This document shows positions 17,359 through 26,935 of a DNA stretch of 64,000 nucleotides, in pieces. The position numbers and the translations under genes are program-made. Positions within the stretch are counted from its first letter, which is position 1. Every line of letters begins with the position of its first letter. This DNA is from JAHECW01 sp036351195. Lineage in GTDB: Bacteria; Acidobacteriota; Thermoanaerobaculia; Thermoanaerobaculales; Sulfomarinibacteraceae. Under the pieces are notes generated by a model. That model saw only the letters and a program-made list of their open reading frames with translations, was not told where the DNA came from and did no database searches. Location of the stretch: positions 108,838-172,837 of the forward strand of contig JAZBOQ010000050.1 in NCBI GenBank assembly GCA_036351195.1. The letters run 5' to 3'.

Positions 17359-17835
17359 TCAACTCCTTGTCTCCAGATCGAGGCGCTGGGACAGCGTGAC
17401 AACCGTTCCGCCTCCCGGCGCGCAAGAATACTCAACACGGTTCATGAATTGTCGCATGTAGAAGATACCGCGTCCGCACGGCCGCAGCAAATTCTCCGGC
17501 GCCGTTGGATCCGGCACGGCATCGATGTCGAAGCCCTCGCCCTCATCCTCGACGCGGATCGAGAGCTCTTCGTTGTGGATGCTCAGATCGACCACGACTC
17601 GTCGGTGCGATTCCTCCCTGTTGCCGTGGCGAATGGCATTGGCGACGGCTTCTCTGAGGGCGTTCAGCGGTCCGTCGCTGACATCGCCGGCAAACCCCGC
17701 CCGCTCGACACAGTCCACCAGAGCCCGTTCGGCAACCTCGATGTTCACGAACCGGCTGGACATCTCGAGGTGCACGGCGATGGCTCCGTCGACCGGCGAA
17801 TCCCCGGATCCAGCGAGCCTGCTGTCAGGACTCAA
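17359..17835 (-). CDS. serine kinase / anti-sigma regulatory factor, RsbW-like HATPase
   Basis: GHKL ATPase of 158 residues. The N box is NALREAVANAIRHGN, the G1 box VEDEGEGFD, and the G2 box GRGIFYMRQ. The usual role is to phosphorylate the STAS protein encoded next door and to bind a sigma factor or other target. The chosen start is TTG at 17835, which overlaps the cutA stop (TTGA) and has GAGAG six bases upstream. An internal ATG at 17763 would give 134 residues and still a complete domain, so the start is uncertain. Confidence 0.88.
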   Translation of the reverse strand: MSPDSRLAGSGDSPVDGAIAVHLEMSSRFVNIEVAERALVDCVERAGFAGDVSDGPLNALREAVANAIRHGNREESHRRVVVDLSIHNEELSIRVEDEGEGFDIDAVPDPTAPENLLRPCGRGIFYMRQFMNRVEYSCAPGGGTVVTLSQRLDLETRS

Positions 17836-18191
17836 TCGCCGCTCTCGTCCGGATCGACGTCACCGGGCGCCACCATCTCCAGGATCCACCGATGGAAGTT
17901 CTCTTCGGCCCCGGCGATGGGCAGCGCCAGAATCTCCGGCAGCTCGTAGGAATGGAACTCCCGTATGGCCGCCGAAACCCCGTCAAAGAGTCGCTTGGGC
18001 GTCTTGATGAAGAGAAGGTACTCGGTGTCTTCGCAGATGCGCCCCTTCCAACGATAGATGGAGCGCAGGCATGGAACGATGTTGACGCAGGTGGCGAGAC
18101 GGCGAACGATGAGCTCTTCCGAGATCTCCACCGCCTGCTGTTCGGTTCCCACCGACGTCATGACCACAGTGATCTCTTCGAGACGAGTCAT
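17832..18191 (-). CDS. cutA: divalent-cation tolerance protein CutA
   Basis: CutA1 family protein of 119 residues, normal length. Conserved features are the LATCVNIVP and IYRWKG stretches and the ELPEILALPI segment of the trimer interface. It resembles PII in fold; its exact role (metal tolerance, signalling) is debated. It is the first gene of a three-gene unit with the RsbW-like and STAS proteins. A TTGACT-N17-TAGCGT promoter ends six bases before the ATG, which would give a leaderless transcript. Confidence 0.93.
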   Translation of the reverse strand: MTRLEEITVVMTSVGTEQQAVEISEELIVRRLATCVNIVPCLRSIYRWKGRICEDTEYLLFIKTPKRLFDGVSAAIREFHSYELPEILALPIAGAEENFHRWILEMVAPGDVDPDESGD

Positions 18192-18197
18192 ACCGGA

Positions 18198-18226
18198 ACG
18201 CTATCGGACTCGGCTTCCACAGTCAA
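18198..18226 (-). promoter_or_regulatory. candidate promoter of cutA
   Basis: Minus-strand TTGACT (18226-18221) and TAGCGT (18203-18198) are separated by 17 bases. The -10 ends six bases before the cutA ATG at 18191, so transcription would start at about the first base of the codon. Confidence 0.6.
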
Positions 18227-18243
18227 GGGAGGCCCGGTCGGGA

Positions 18244-18855
18244 TCAATACCGCCGCAGCAGGCCCACCACCACGCCCTGGATCGTCACCGAGCCCGCGGG
18301 GGCGAAGATCGGTTCCATCTCCGCGTTCGCCGGCTGCAGCCGGATGGTCGCCGGCGGCTCCCTGAAAAGGCGCTTCAGCGTCACCTCGCCATCGACCAAG
18401 GCCACGACCATGTCGCCGTCGGCCGCCTGGCTGGAGCCCTGGACCACCACCAGGTCGCCATCGTGGATTCCATCCTCGATCATGGACTCGCCACGGACCT
18501 TGAGAACGAAACGATCGCCCGCGCCGAGAAAGTCCGGCGGCACCGACACCGGCTCCGGGTCGGGCACCGACTCGATGGGGACACCCGCGGCGACCAGGCC
18601 GAGCAGCGGCAGCTCGGCCTCGGACGGCGACGTGGGAAAGCTGCGTTGGGCGAGGACAAGGCCTCGTTTCTGGTGCTTTTCACGGCGCAGAAAACCCTTG
18701 CGCTCGAGCAGCGCAATGTGCTTCTGCGCGCTCGCGGTCGACGCGAACCCGAACTTCTCCGAAATCTCCCGGAGGGTCGGCGCCACACCGTTGCCATCGA
18801 TCTGCTTTTCAATAAAGCCCAGGACATCTCTTTGGCGCTCGGTCAGATACGTCAT
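18244..18855 (-). CDS. lexA: SOS repressor LexA
   Basis: Self-cleaving repressor of 203 residues. The N-terminal winged helix (about 1-66) has LTERQRDVLGFI and the recognition helix region FGFASTASAQKHI. The C-terminal S24 peptidase domain has the scissile A90-G91 (LVAAGVP), nucleophile S124 (GESMIEDG) and general base K161. AGGAG lies nine bases before the ATG. The gene has its own promoter, overlapped by a perfect palindrome that is a good candidate for its own operator. Confidence 0.97.
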   Translation of the reverse strand: MTYLTERQRDVLGFIEKQIDGNGVAPTLREISEKFGFASTASAQKHIALLERKGFLRREKHQKRGLVLAQRSFPTSPSEAELPLLGLVAAGVPIESVPDPEPVSVPPDFLGAGDRFVLKVRGESMIEDGIHDGDLVVVQGSSQAADGDMVVALVDGEVTLKRLFREPPATIRLQPANAEMEPIFAPAGSVTIQGVVVGLLRRY

Positions 18856-18863
18856 CGAGTTTC

Positions 18864-18877
18864 TCCTGAACTCAGGA
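18864..18877. promoter_or_regulatory. candidate LexA operator (14-bp palindrome)
   Basis: TCCTGAACTCAGGA is a perfect inverted repeat of six-base arms around two bases. On the lexA strand it overlaps the end of the -10 hexamer and the predicted transcription start, and it abuts the Shine-Dalgarno. Confidence 0.55.
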
Positions 18878-18902
18878 TAGGCGATAATAAAGCATAAGTC
18901 AA
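18874..18902 (-). promoter_or_regulatory. lexA promoter
   Basis: Minus-strand TTGACT (18902-18897) and TATCCT (18879-18874) are separated by exactly 17 bases in locally AT-rich sequence upstream of lexA. Confidence 0.75.
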
Positions 18903-18911
18903 AGGCGGCAC

Positions 18912-18937
18912 AAAAAACCGGCGGACCGAGGTCCGCC
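18912..18937 (-). terminator. intrinsic terminator after tRNA-Pro
   Basis: On the minus strand GGCGGAC and GTCCGCC form a stem with a four-base loop, followed by GGTTTTTT. It lies 17 bases beyond the tRNA-Pro end and separates it from the lexA promoter. Confidence 0.88.
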
Positions 18938-18953
18938 GTTCGAGAAATCGTTA

Positions 18954-19030
18954 TGGTCGGGGCGAGTGGACTTGAACCACCGGCCTCACGGTCCCGAACC
19001 GTGCGCTCTACCAGACTGAGCTACGCCCCG
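18954..19030 (-). tRNA. tRNA-Pro (anticodon CGG)
   Basis: A 77-base tRNA with encoded CCA. The acceptor arm is CGGGGCG paired with CGCCCCG, the anticodon stem CACGG/CCGTG encloses TTCGGGA (anticodon CGG), and the T-arm has TTCAAGT. It is a single-gene transcript with a promoter upstream and a terminator downstream. Confidence 0.97.
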
Positions 19031-19040
19031 ACGGCGGCCG

Positions 19041-19069
19041 AGTCTAGCCAAAGACGGCTCGCAACGCAA
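19041..19069 (-). promoter_or_regulatory. candidate promoter of tRNA-Pro
   Basis: Minus-strand TTGCGT and TAGACT are separated by 17 bases, ending ten bases before the tRNA 5' end. Confidence 0.55.
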
Positions 19070-19097
19070 GTCCTTTTTGCGCGCCGCCGCCTCCGGG

Positions 19098-20435
19098 TCA
19101 GAGGCCGACGAGGGTTGCCAGGATCACGGCGATGGAAACCGGGCAGACCCAACGAACGAAAAACCGCCACACCGCACTGATTTCGGTGAATACCGACGAG
19201 GTTGAACCGATTTCATCGCTGGCCCGATCGAGACCCCAGACGAAGATCCCGAAGAGACAGAGCATGAACGAACCGAAAGCCAGAGAAAGGTTGCCCCAGA
19301 GGAAGTCCATGATCGACAGGAATCCGGTCTGACCGAAGACCGCCATGGCGGTGAACGGGTCGATGCCCGCCATGTCCAACGCCGACGGGATGCCGACAAC
19401 GAACGTCGCGCCGCCCACGGCCCATACCGCCCGCGTCCTCGACCACCGGCGCTCGTCGACGAAGTACGCCGTCACGACCTCGAGCAGGGAGACCGTCGAG
19501 GTCAGCGCCGCGACGGAGAGCAGGAAGAAAAAGAAGATCGCCACCGCGCCGCCGCCCGCCATCTCGGCGAAGACGCCGGGCAGGACCTGGAAGATCAACG
19601 CCGGCCCGGCGGCGGGGTCGTGGCCCAGGGCGAAGACCGCCGGGAAGATCATCAACCCGGCGAGGATCGCGATCCCGGTGTCGAAGATCACCACCCATGT
19701 TCCGCATCTCAAGACGTCGTCCTTCTTGGACAGGTAGGAGCCGTAGGTGAGCATGGCGCCCATGCCGAGGGAGAGCGAGAAGAAGGCCTGGGCCATAGCC
19801 GAAAGAACCACGCGCCCGTCGATCTTCGCGAAGTCGGGCATCAGGAACCACTGAACGCCGTCCATGGCTCCCGGCAGCATCAGCCCACGCACGATGACAC
19901 CGAACATGGTGATCAGCAGCAGCGGCATGAGGACCTTCGCCCAGCGCTCGATGCCGCGCTGGACACCGCCCGCCACCACCAGAATCGTCAGGACGAGAAA
20001 GAGGGTGAAGTACAGGAGGGTGGATGCGCTCGTCCCCTGGTAGAGCTCGGCGTTGCCGGTGATCATCCCCTGGGTATAGGACACGCAGTAGGCCACGACT
20101 TTTCCGGCAATGACCGCGTAGTAGGAGAGGATGCCGAGGCCGGTGAGCAGGGCCAGATAGCCGAGGGCACGCCACGTGGTCCCGGGTCGAACCGTGAGAA
20201 AGGCGCCCACCGGGTTGCGTTGGGTCGCTCGGCCGAGGCTGATCTCCAAGAGCATCACCGGAAGTGCGATCAGGACAACGCAGATGAGATAGACGAGGAC
20301 AAAGGCGCCACCGCCGCTCTCCCCGGCCACGTATGGAAACCGCCAGATATTTCCGAGACCGATCGCAGATCCCGCCGCGGCGAGGACAAAGCCGAGTTGC
20401 GAGCTCCACTGCCCGCGTCCAGAGGGTGCTCCCAT
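19098..20435 (-). CDS. sodium-dependent transporter, neurotransmitter:sodium symporter family
   Basis: LeuT-fold permease of 445 residues with about eleven to twelve hydrophobic segments, the usual bacterial length. The family signature in helix 1, GSAIGLGNIWRFPY, lines the sodium and substrate sites. Helix 6 contains QAFFSLSLGMGAMLTYGSY, also typical. Substrate is probably an amino acid, but nothing here specifies which. An ATG at 20435 with GGGAAGG six bases upstream is preferred over the GTG two codons earlier. It is a single gene between the tRNA-Pro promoter and the ATP synthase terminator. Confidence 0.93.
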   Translation of the reverse strand: MGAPSGRGQWSSQLGFVLAAAGSAIGLGNIWRFPYVAGESGGGAFVLVYLICVVLIALPVMLLEISLGRATQRNPVGAFLTVRPGTTWRALGYLALLTGLGILSYYAVIAGKVVAYCVSYTQGMITGNAELYQGTSASTLLYFTLFLVLTILVVAGGVQRGIERWAKVLMPLLLITMFGVIVRGLMLPGAMDGVQWFLMPDFAKIDGRVVLSAMAQAFFSLSLGMGAMLTYGSYLSKKDDVLRCGTWVVIFDTGIAILAGLMIFPAVFALGHDPAAGPALIFQVLPGVFAEMAGGGAVAIFFFFLLSVAALTSTVSLLEVVTAYFVDERRWSRTRAVWAVGGATFVVGIPSALDMAGIDPFTAMAVFGQTGFLSIMDFLWGNLSLAFGSFMLCLFGIFVWGLDRASDEIGSTSSVFTEISAVWRFFVRWVCPVSIAVILATLVGL

Positions 20436-20547
20436 GTTCACCTTCCCAAATAATCTTCGCGGCGCCGATGGCCGGCCGTGACCACAGACGCTACGGTGTC
20501 GGGCGGGGTGCTGTCAAACCGTCGCTCGCGGTTCGGGAATGGATACG

Positions 20548-20574
20548 AAAAACGGCGCCCCGGATGAGGCGCCG
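20548..20574 (-). terminator. intrinsic terminator of the ATP synthase operon
   Basis: On the minus strand CGGCGCC and GGCGCCG form a seven-base stem with an eight-base loop, followed by TTTTT. It lies 24 bases after the atpC stop. Confidence 0.88.
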
Positions 20575-20597
20575 CCGTCGTTCGTTGTCGTTGGCGG

Positions 20598-21005
20598 TCA
20601 GTTCACGGGCTCGCCGGCGACATCGAGCTCGGTCTCGGCCAACCGAACTGCCGTCGTGAGCTCGTCGAGCTCTTCTGCCGAAGCCTCCTTGAGCTTGTCG
20701 TTCGCCTCGGCGAGGTTCTTCTTCGCCTCGGCCACGTCGATGTCCTCCGGCGACTCGGCAACCGTGGCGAGGACCGTGACGCGGTCGGGAAGGACCTCGG
20801 CGAACCCACCCTGAACTGCGTACCTGGTCTCCGACGATCCGTCGAAGTAGGTCAGCGGGCCGGCGGCCAGAGAGGTCAGCAGCGGGATGTGGCCGGGAAG
20901 GACACCCATTTCGCCAAGGGTGCCCGGCAGCCGCACCTCGTCCACTTCCACTTCCACCACTCGGCGGCTGGGAGTCACGATTTCGAGGTGCAGACGATCG
21001 GCCAT
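20598..21005 (-). CDS. atpC: F1 ATP synthase epsilon subunit
   Basis: Epsilon subunit of 135 residues in the F1 central stalk. The N-terminal beta sandwich carries LHLEIVTPSRRV and PGTLGEMGVLPGHIPLLT; the C-terminal helical hairpin (about 90-135) is the regulatory arm that can inhibit ATP hydrolysis. It starts one base after the atpD stop and is the last gene of the operon. Confidence 0.97.
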   Translation of the reverse strand: MADRLHLEIVTPSRRVVEVEVDEVRLPGTLGEMGVLPGHIPLLTSLAAGPLTYFDGSSETRYAVQGGFAEVLPDRVTVLATVAESPEDIDVAEAKKNLAEANDKLKEASAEELDELTTAVRLAETELDVAGEPVN

Positions 21006-21006
21006 C

Positions 21007-22452
21007 TCAGCCCTCCGCCTTCATCTTGTCGGCCTTCTCAATGGCCTCTTCGATGCCGCCGACATAGAGGAACGCCTGCTCGGGCAGATCGTCGAGCTCG
21101 CCTGCACAGAGGGCCTTGAAGCCGGCGATGGTGTCCTCGACCTTGACGTAGCGGCCCTTCATCCCGGTGAACTGCTCGGCGACGAAGAACGGCTGCGACA
21201 GGAAGCGTTGGATCTTACGGGCACGGGCAACGGTGAGCTTGTCCTCTTCGGAGAGCTCGTCGATTCCGAGGATTGCGATGATGTCCTGCAGGTCCTTGTA
21301 GCGCTGGAGGATCCGCTGGGTCTCACGGGCGACCATGTAGTGCTCGTCGCCGATGATGAGGGGGTCGAGGATTCGCGAGGTCGAGGCCAGGGGGTCCACC
21401 GCCGGGTAGATGCCGAGTGCGGCGATCTGCCGTGACAACACCGAGGTGGCGTCGAGGTGGGCGAAGGCCGTCGCCGGCGCCGGGTCGGTGAGATCGTCAG
21501 CGGGGACGTAGATCGCCTGCACCGAGGTCACCGAACCGGTCTTCGTGGACGTAATCCGCTCCTGCAGCTCGCCCATCTCGGTGGCGAGATTGGGCTGATA
21601 ACCCACCGCCGAGGGCATCCGGCCGAGCAGCGCCGAGACCTCGGATCCGGCCTGGGTGAAACGGAAGATGTTGTCGATGAAGAGCAGCACGTCCTGGCCT
21701 TCCGAGTCACGGAAATGCTCGGCAACGGTCAGACCGGTGAGTCCGACACGGAGGCGGGCCCCGGGGGGCTCGGTCATCTGACCGTAGATCAGGGACGCCT
21801 TTGACTCTTCCCAGCTGTCCGGATTGATGACACCGGCTTCGGTCATCTCGTTCCAGAGGTCGTTGCCCTCACGGGTGCGCTCGCCGACCCCGGCGAAGAC
21901 CGAGAATCCGCCGTGCTGGAGCGCAACGTTGTTGATGAGCTCCATGATGATGACCGTCTTGCCGACGCCGGCGCCGCCGAAGAGACCGGTCTTGCCGCCC
22001 TTGGTGTAGGGCTCGAGAAGATCCACCACCTTGATGCCGGTTTCGAACATCTCGGTCTCGGTGGACTGCTCTTCCAGCGACGGGGCGCTGCGGTGGATGG
22101 GAAGCCGCTGTTCGGCATCGACCGGACCCTTCCCGTCCACTTCCTGGCCGAGGACCCCGAGCACGCGGCCGAGGGTCTTGCGGCCCACCGGCACCGAAAT
22201 GGGATCGCCGAGGTCCGCCGCGACCATGCCGCGCACCATGCCCTCGGTAGGCTGCATGGCGATGCAACGAGCGCGGCTCTCACCGAGGTGCTGTGCGACC
22301 TCGCACGTCACATCCATGTCTCCCTCGCCGAGACCGGCGTCGTCCTTGATCCGGACGGCGTTCAGAATGGCGGGAAGGTGTCCATCGGGAAACTCAACGT
22401 CCACCACGGGACCGATGACCTGAACGACGCGTCCTTCGACCTGAGTAGCCAT
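21007..22452 (-). CDS. atpD: F1 ATP synthase beta subunit
   Basis: Catalytic subunit of 481 residues. Walker A is GGAGVGKT, the catalytic glutamate lies in AGVGERTREGNDL, and the signature PAVDPLASTSRILDP is present. The frame runs seven residues further upstream, but the ATG at 22452 with GGAGAG seven bases before it fits the family N-terminus. This start lies 14 bases after the end of atpG. Confidence 0.97.
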   Translation of the reverse strand: MATQVEGRVVQVIGPVVDVEFPDGHLPAILNAVRIKDDAGLGEGDMDVTCEVAQHLGESRARCIAMQPTEGMVRGMVAADLGDPISVPVGRKTLGRVLGVLGQEVDGKGPVDAEQRLPIHRSAPSLEEQSTETEMFETGIKVVDLLEPYTKGGKTGLFGGAGVGKTVIIMELINNVALQHGGFSVFAGVGERTREGNDLWNEMTEAGVINPDSWEESKASLIYGQMTEPPGARLRVGLTGLTVAEHFRDSEGQDVLLFIDNIFRFTQAGSEVSALLGRMPSAVGYQPNLATEMGELQERITSTKTGSVTSVQAIYVPADDLTDPAPATAFAHLDATSVLSRQIAALGIYPAVDPLASTSRILDPLIIGDEHYMVARETQRILQRYKDLQDIIAILGIDELSEEDKLTVARARKIQRFLSQPFFVAEQFTGMKGRYVKVEDTIAGFKALCAGELDDLPEQAFLYVGGIEEAIEKADKMKAEG

Positions 22453-22465
22453 AAATCTCTCCTCA

Positions 22466-23321
22466 TCAATCACCGAGCGCCTGCGCGCCCGAAACGATCT
22501 CGATCAACTCCTTGGTGATGGCGGCCTGGCGGGTGCGGTTGTAGAGCATCGTCAGGGCGTCGATCATCTCACCAGCGTTCTTGGTTGCGGCACCCATGGA
22601 TGTCATTCGGGATGCCTGCTCGGCGGCCGCCGAATCGTAGAGAATCCGTTGGACCTGGGTCTCCACATAGGCCGGCAGCAGCGTGGCCAGCAAGCCGCCA
22701 GCACCGGGTTCGTAGAGGTAGTCGGTCCCCTCGTCCGCGGCGTCCGGGTCGGCCGTCGGCGGCTCGATGGGTAACAGCTGCTCGAAGGTGATCTCCTGGC
22801 GGAGGACACTGACGAACTTGTTGTAGACCACCCAAACCTCATCGACCTGACCCGAGGTGAAGGCCTTCATGAACATCCCGCCGAGGCGCGGACCAACGGC
22901 CGGCCCGAGGGTGTTCATGGTGTCCCGCTCCTCGTGGGCGACGGCAAAGTCGCGAACCCGGAAATAGTCCGACGCCTTGCGGCCGATGTTGACGAGTTCG
23001 ACATCGGCCCATCGGCCCGCCTTGAGATCCTTCTCGACCTGGCGCAGCATATTGGCGTTGAACGAACCGCAGAGCCCCTTGTCCGACGAGACCACAACCA
23101 ACCAGACCCGACCGCTTTCGCGCCGTTCAAGGAGAGGGTGGCTCTCCTCGGTTCTGGCGGCAACATTGGCCAGGACCTTCGACAGGGTGTCGGCGTAGGG
23201 CCGGGCATTTTCCACCGCCTCCTGCGCACGCCGCAGCTTGGCCGCGGCGACCATTTTCATCGCCTTGGTGATCTGCTGCGTACCTTTGACGGAGCGGATT
23301 CGACGGGTGAGGTCCCTGGTG

Positions 23322-23329
<8 letters not shown>
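22466..23329 (-). CDS. atpG: F1 ATP synthase gamma subunit
   Basis: Central shaft subunit of 287 residues, normal length. The N-terminal helix begins PSTRDLTRRIRSVKGTQQITKAMKMVAAAKLRR with the family pattern, the Rossmann-like middle has SSDKGLCGSFNAN, and the C-terminal helix ends in NRTRQAAITKELIEIVSGA. The start is TTG at 23329 with GGAGG eight bases upstream. It overlaps the atpA stop by eight bases. Confidence 0.96.
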
Positions 23330-24854
<1,525 letters not shown>

Positions 24855-24858
24855 GTTG

Positions 24859-25410
24859 CTACCCCTGTTCGATGACGGTTTGTCGGCTCAGCCGATCCAC
24901 CTGCCCGACGAGCGAGCCGTCGAAGACCTTGGATCCGACCTGGACCTTGAAACCGGCAAGAAGATCCGGTTTGTGGACGAAATCGGCCACCACGGTGGCC
25001 CCCATGACAGCGCTCATGACCTCGGCGATCCGACGGCGGTCGGCCTCGTCATACGCAGCGGCCACCTCGATTCGGGCCCGGGTGCGACCGAGTTCGCGGT
25101 CGACGAAGTCCCGATAGCAGGTGGCGATGTCCCGCATGTGTTGGAGACGGTAGTTACTCTGAACGACATGGACAAAACGCCGAACGGGCTCGGTGATCTC
25201 CAGGCTGTCGAGAACCTGGTCGAGAATCTTCGTCTTGGTTTCGGGATCGACGGTCGGAGTGACCATGACGCGCTCGAACTCCGGCACGGTTTCCAGCGCC
25301 GTGGCGACGGAATCCAGGCTTTCGATCACACCCTGTATCTTCTCCGAACCTTCGGTACGAAGGACCTCGAGGAGCGCCTTGGCGTACGGTTGGGCTCTGA
25401 AACGCGACAT
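24859..25410 (-). CDS. atpH: ATP synthase delta subunit (OSCP)
   Basis: Peripheral stalk subunit of 183 residues that joins F1 to the b dimer. The N-terminal helical domain starts with RAQPYAKALLEVL. The C-terminal domain ends with the typical DLLAGFKVQVGSKVFDGSLVGQVDRL pattern. It lies two bases after atpF. Confidence 0.95.
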   Translation of the reverse strand: MSRFRAQPYAKALLEVLRTEGSEKIQGVIESLDSVATALETVPEFERVMVTPTVDPETKTKILDQVLDSLEITEPVRRFVHVVQSNYRLQHMRDIATCYRDFVDRELGRTRARIEVAAAYDEADRRRIAEVMSAVMGATVVADFVHKPDLLAGFKVQVGSKVFDGSLVGQVDRLSRQTVIEQG

Positions 25411-25412
25411 GG

Positions 25413-25982
25413 CTACTCCTTGTCCTTGAGATCGGCCAGGGCGTCGAGGCTCGACGCCAGGACCCGCTCCTGGTCGGCGTCGGTCATGGTCTTGGCAAGG
25501 AGCTCTTTCGTGAGCTTCGCGGTGAGTTCGGCGGTGTCGCGAGCGAGGATCTCGCGGGCCTCGGCCTGGCGACGGGCGATCTGGTCGTCGACCCGCTGCA
25601 TGAACCTGGTTTCCTCTTCCCGCGCCTGGGCGTCGATCTTCTCCGCCTCGGCCCTGCCCTGGGCTTCCGAACGCTCTCGCATCTCAACGACTTCGGCCTC
25701 GACCTTGCCCAGGCGCTCGCTGACCTCGGCGCGGAGACGCTCGGCTTCGGCGAGCTTGGCTTGGGCCTCGGTGAGCTGGTTGGTGATCTCTTCACCCCTG
25801 GCGTTGAGGGACTCGGTGATGGGCTTGCCCACCAGGCGGGCGAGGAGATAGAGGAACACCGTGAGGTTCAGCGACAGCCAAATCCAGTCCGGGACACCCA
25901 GGTGGGTGTTGCCGTGATCGACGAGGAAGGCGAGCACGGCGAAGATGATGAAGGCGACGACCCAGATCAGCTTGTCCTTCAC
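25413..25982 (-). CDS. atpF: F0 ATP synthase b subunit
   Basis: Peripheral stalk subunit of 189 residues. Two hydrophobic segments are seen near the N-terminus (about 6-22 and 33-50), one more than usual. They are followed by a long Ala/Glu/Arg coiled coil (about 60-175). The GTG start overlaps the b' stop (GTGA), so both b-type subunits are translated together. The first hydrophobic segment could be a signal peptide. Confidence 0.92.
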   Translation of the reverse strand: MKDKLIWVVAFIIFAVLAFLVDHGNTHLGVPDWIWLSLNLTVFLYLLARLVGKPITESLNARGEEITNQLTEAQAKLAEAERLRAEVSERLGKVEAEVVEMRERSEAQGRAEAEKIDAQAREEETRFMQRVDDQIARRQAEAREILARDTAELTAKLTKELLAKTMTDADQERVLASSLDALADLKDKE

Positions 25983-26410
25983 TGGGATACCTCCCTGCCG
26001 AGCAACCGACTGGCGAAGAGCTGGGCAAGCTCGGTGGCCCGGGCCTTGAGCTCCGCGCGCGCCGCCGACGCCTCGGTGTCGAGGGCGTCCATGGCCTCGT
26101 CGAGCTTGCCGTCGGCCTGTTGCCGGGCGGTGTCGAGGGCGGCCTTTCGTCGGTCCATCGCGGCCTGCCGGTGGTCGTTACGGACCTTGGCTGCCGCTTT
26201 CGCCGCGTCTTCGAGCTCCGCTTCGAGCCGGGCAGTCTCATCCAGGAACTCCTGGTGCTTGGCCTGCCACTCGGTTTCGGCGCCCTCGATGCGGCGGTTG
26301 CGTTCAGCGAGAACGCCACCCACCGGTTTGAGTAGGAATTTCTGAATCAACCAGAAGGCGACCCAAAAACACACCATGACGATAATCAGCGATAAATTCG
26401 GAGGTTGCAT
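25979..26410 (-). CDS. atpF': F0 ATP synthase b' subunit
   Basis: Second b-type subunit of 143 residues, with one N-terminal membrane helix (about 5-22) and a long coiled coil. Two different b subunits form a heterodimeric stalk in many non-proteobacterial lineages. It is the first gene of the operon, with GGAG eight bases before the ATG and a promoter about 48 bases upstream. The genes for subunits a and c, which usually come first, are absent here. Confidence 0.9.
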   Translation of the reverse strand: MQPPNLSLIIVMVCFWVAFWLIQKFLLKPVGGVLAERNRRIEGAETEWQAKHQEFLDETARLEAELEDAAKAAAKVRNDHRQAAMDRRKAALDTARQQADGKLDEAMDALDTEASAARAELKARATELAQLFASRLLGREVSQ

Positions 26411-26457
26411 CCACGGCTCCTGGCCTTGGCACTCCCGCCTCTTTGCAGGGCGGAGAC

Positions 26458-26487
26458 ACGCTACCGCACGAAACTGTCACTTGTCAA
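26458..26487 (-). promoter_or_regulatory. promoter of the ATP synthase operon
   Basis: Minus-strand TTGACA (26487-26482, perfect) and TAGCGT (26463-26458) are 18 bases apart. An AT-rich stretch (GAAAAATTT) directly upstream of the -35 could act as an UP element. The 26411-26557 gap otherwise holds only this and AT-rich sequence after the bactofilin gene. Confidence 0.7.
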
Positions 26488-26557
26488 GGGAAATTTTTCA
26501 CAAGCTTTGTTTTTCTTGGGTTTCGTGTGGGAAATTTGGGTTGTGCTGGGCGCGGCC

Positions 26558-26935
26558 CTATCCCTTGGCGCCGCCGGCCTTGGCTGCCGGAGCGGTCTTC
26601 GGCGGCGTCTCCATCTCCACCTTGCCCTCGAGGAACGCGCCGTCCTCCATCACCACCGCCGGGGCGTGGATTTCGCCCCATACCTTGGCCGACGCGTGCA
26701 ACACCACCTTTTCCGAGGCTTTGACGGCGCCGCGGACGGTTCCGCCGATCAGGCACCGCGCCACGTCGATCTCGCCTTCCACCGAGCCCTCTTCGCCCAC
26801 CAAGAGCTCGGAACGCGAGCGGATGGTGCCCTCGAGGCGACCGTCCACTCTGAAGGAGTTGGCGAACTCGAGCTCGCCCCGGATCGTGCATCCCGCGTCC
26901 ACGAAACCGTTGAGTGTCTCCGCCGACCGCACCAT
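26558..26935 (-). CDS. bactofilin
   Basis: Bactofilin (DUF583) of 125 residues, a cytoskeletal protein that forms nucleotide-independent filaments. The core (about 8-105) is a beta-helix with the regular hydrophobic/glycine pattern: VDAGCTIRGELEF, VDGRLEGTI, GSVEGEI, ASAKVWGEI. The disordered tail is Pro/Ala/Lys-rich. The ATG at 26935 shares a base with the parB stop (TGATG) and has GGAGGTG upstream, so it is coupled to parB. In Myxococcus bactofilins scaffold ParABS, which makes the pairing informative. Confidence 0.94.
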   Translation of the reverse strand: MVRSAETLNGFVDAGCTIRGELEFANSFRVDGRLEGTIRSRSELLVGEEGSVEGEIDVARCLIGGTVRGAVKASEKVVLHASAKVWGEIHAPAVVMEDGAFLEGKVEMETPPKTAPAAKAGGAKG

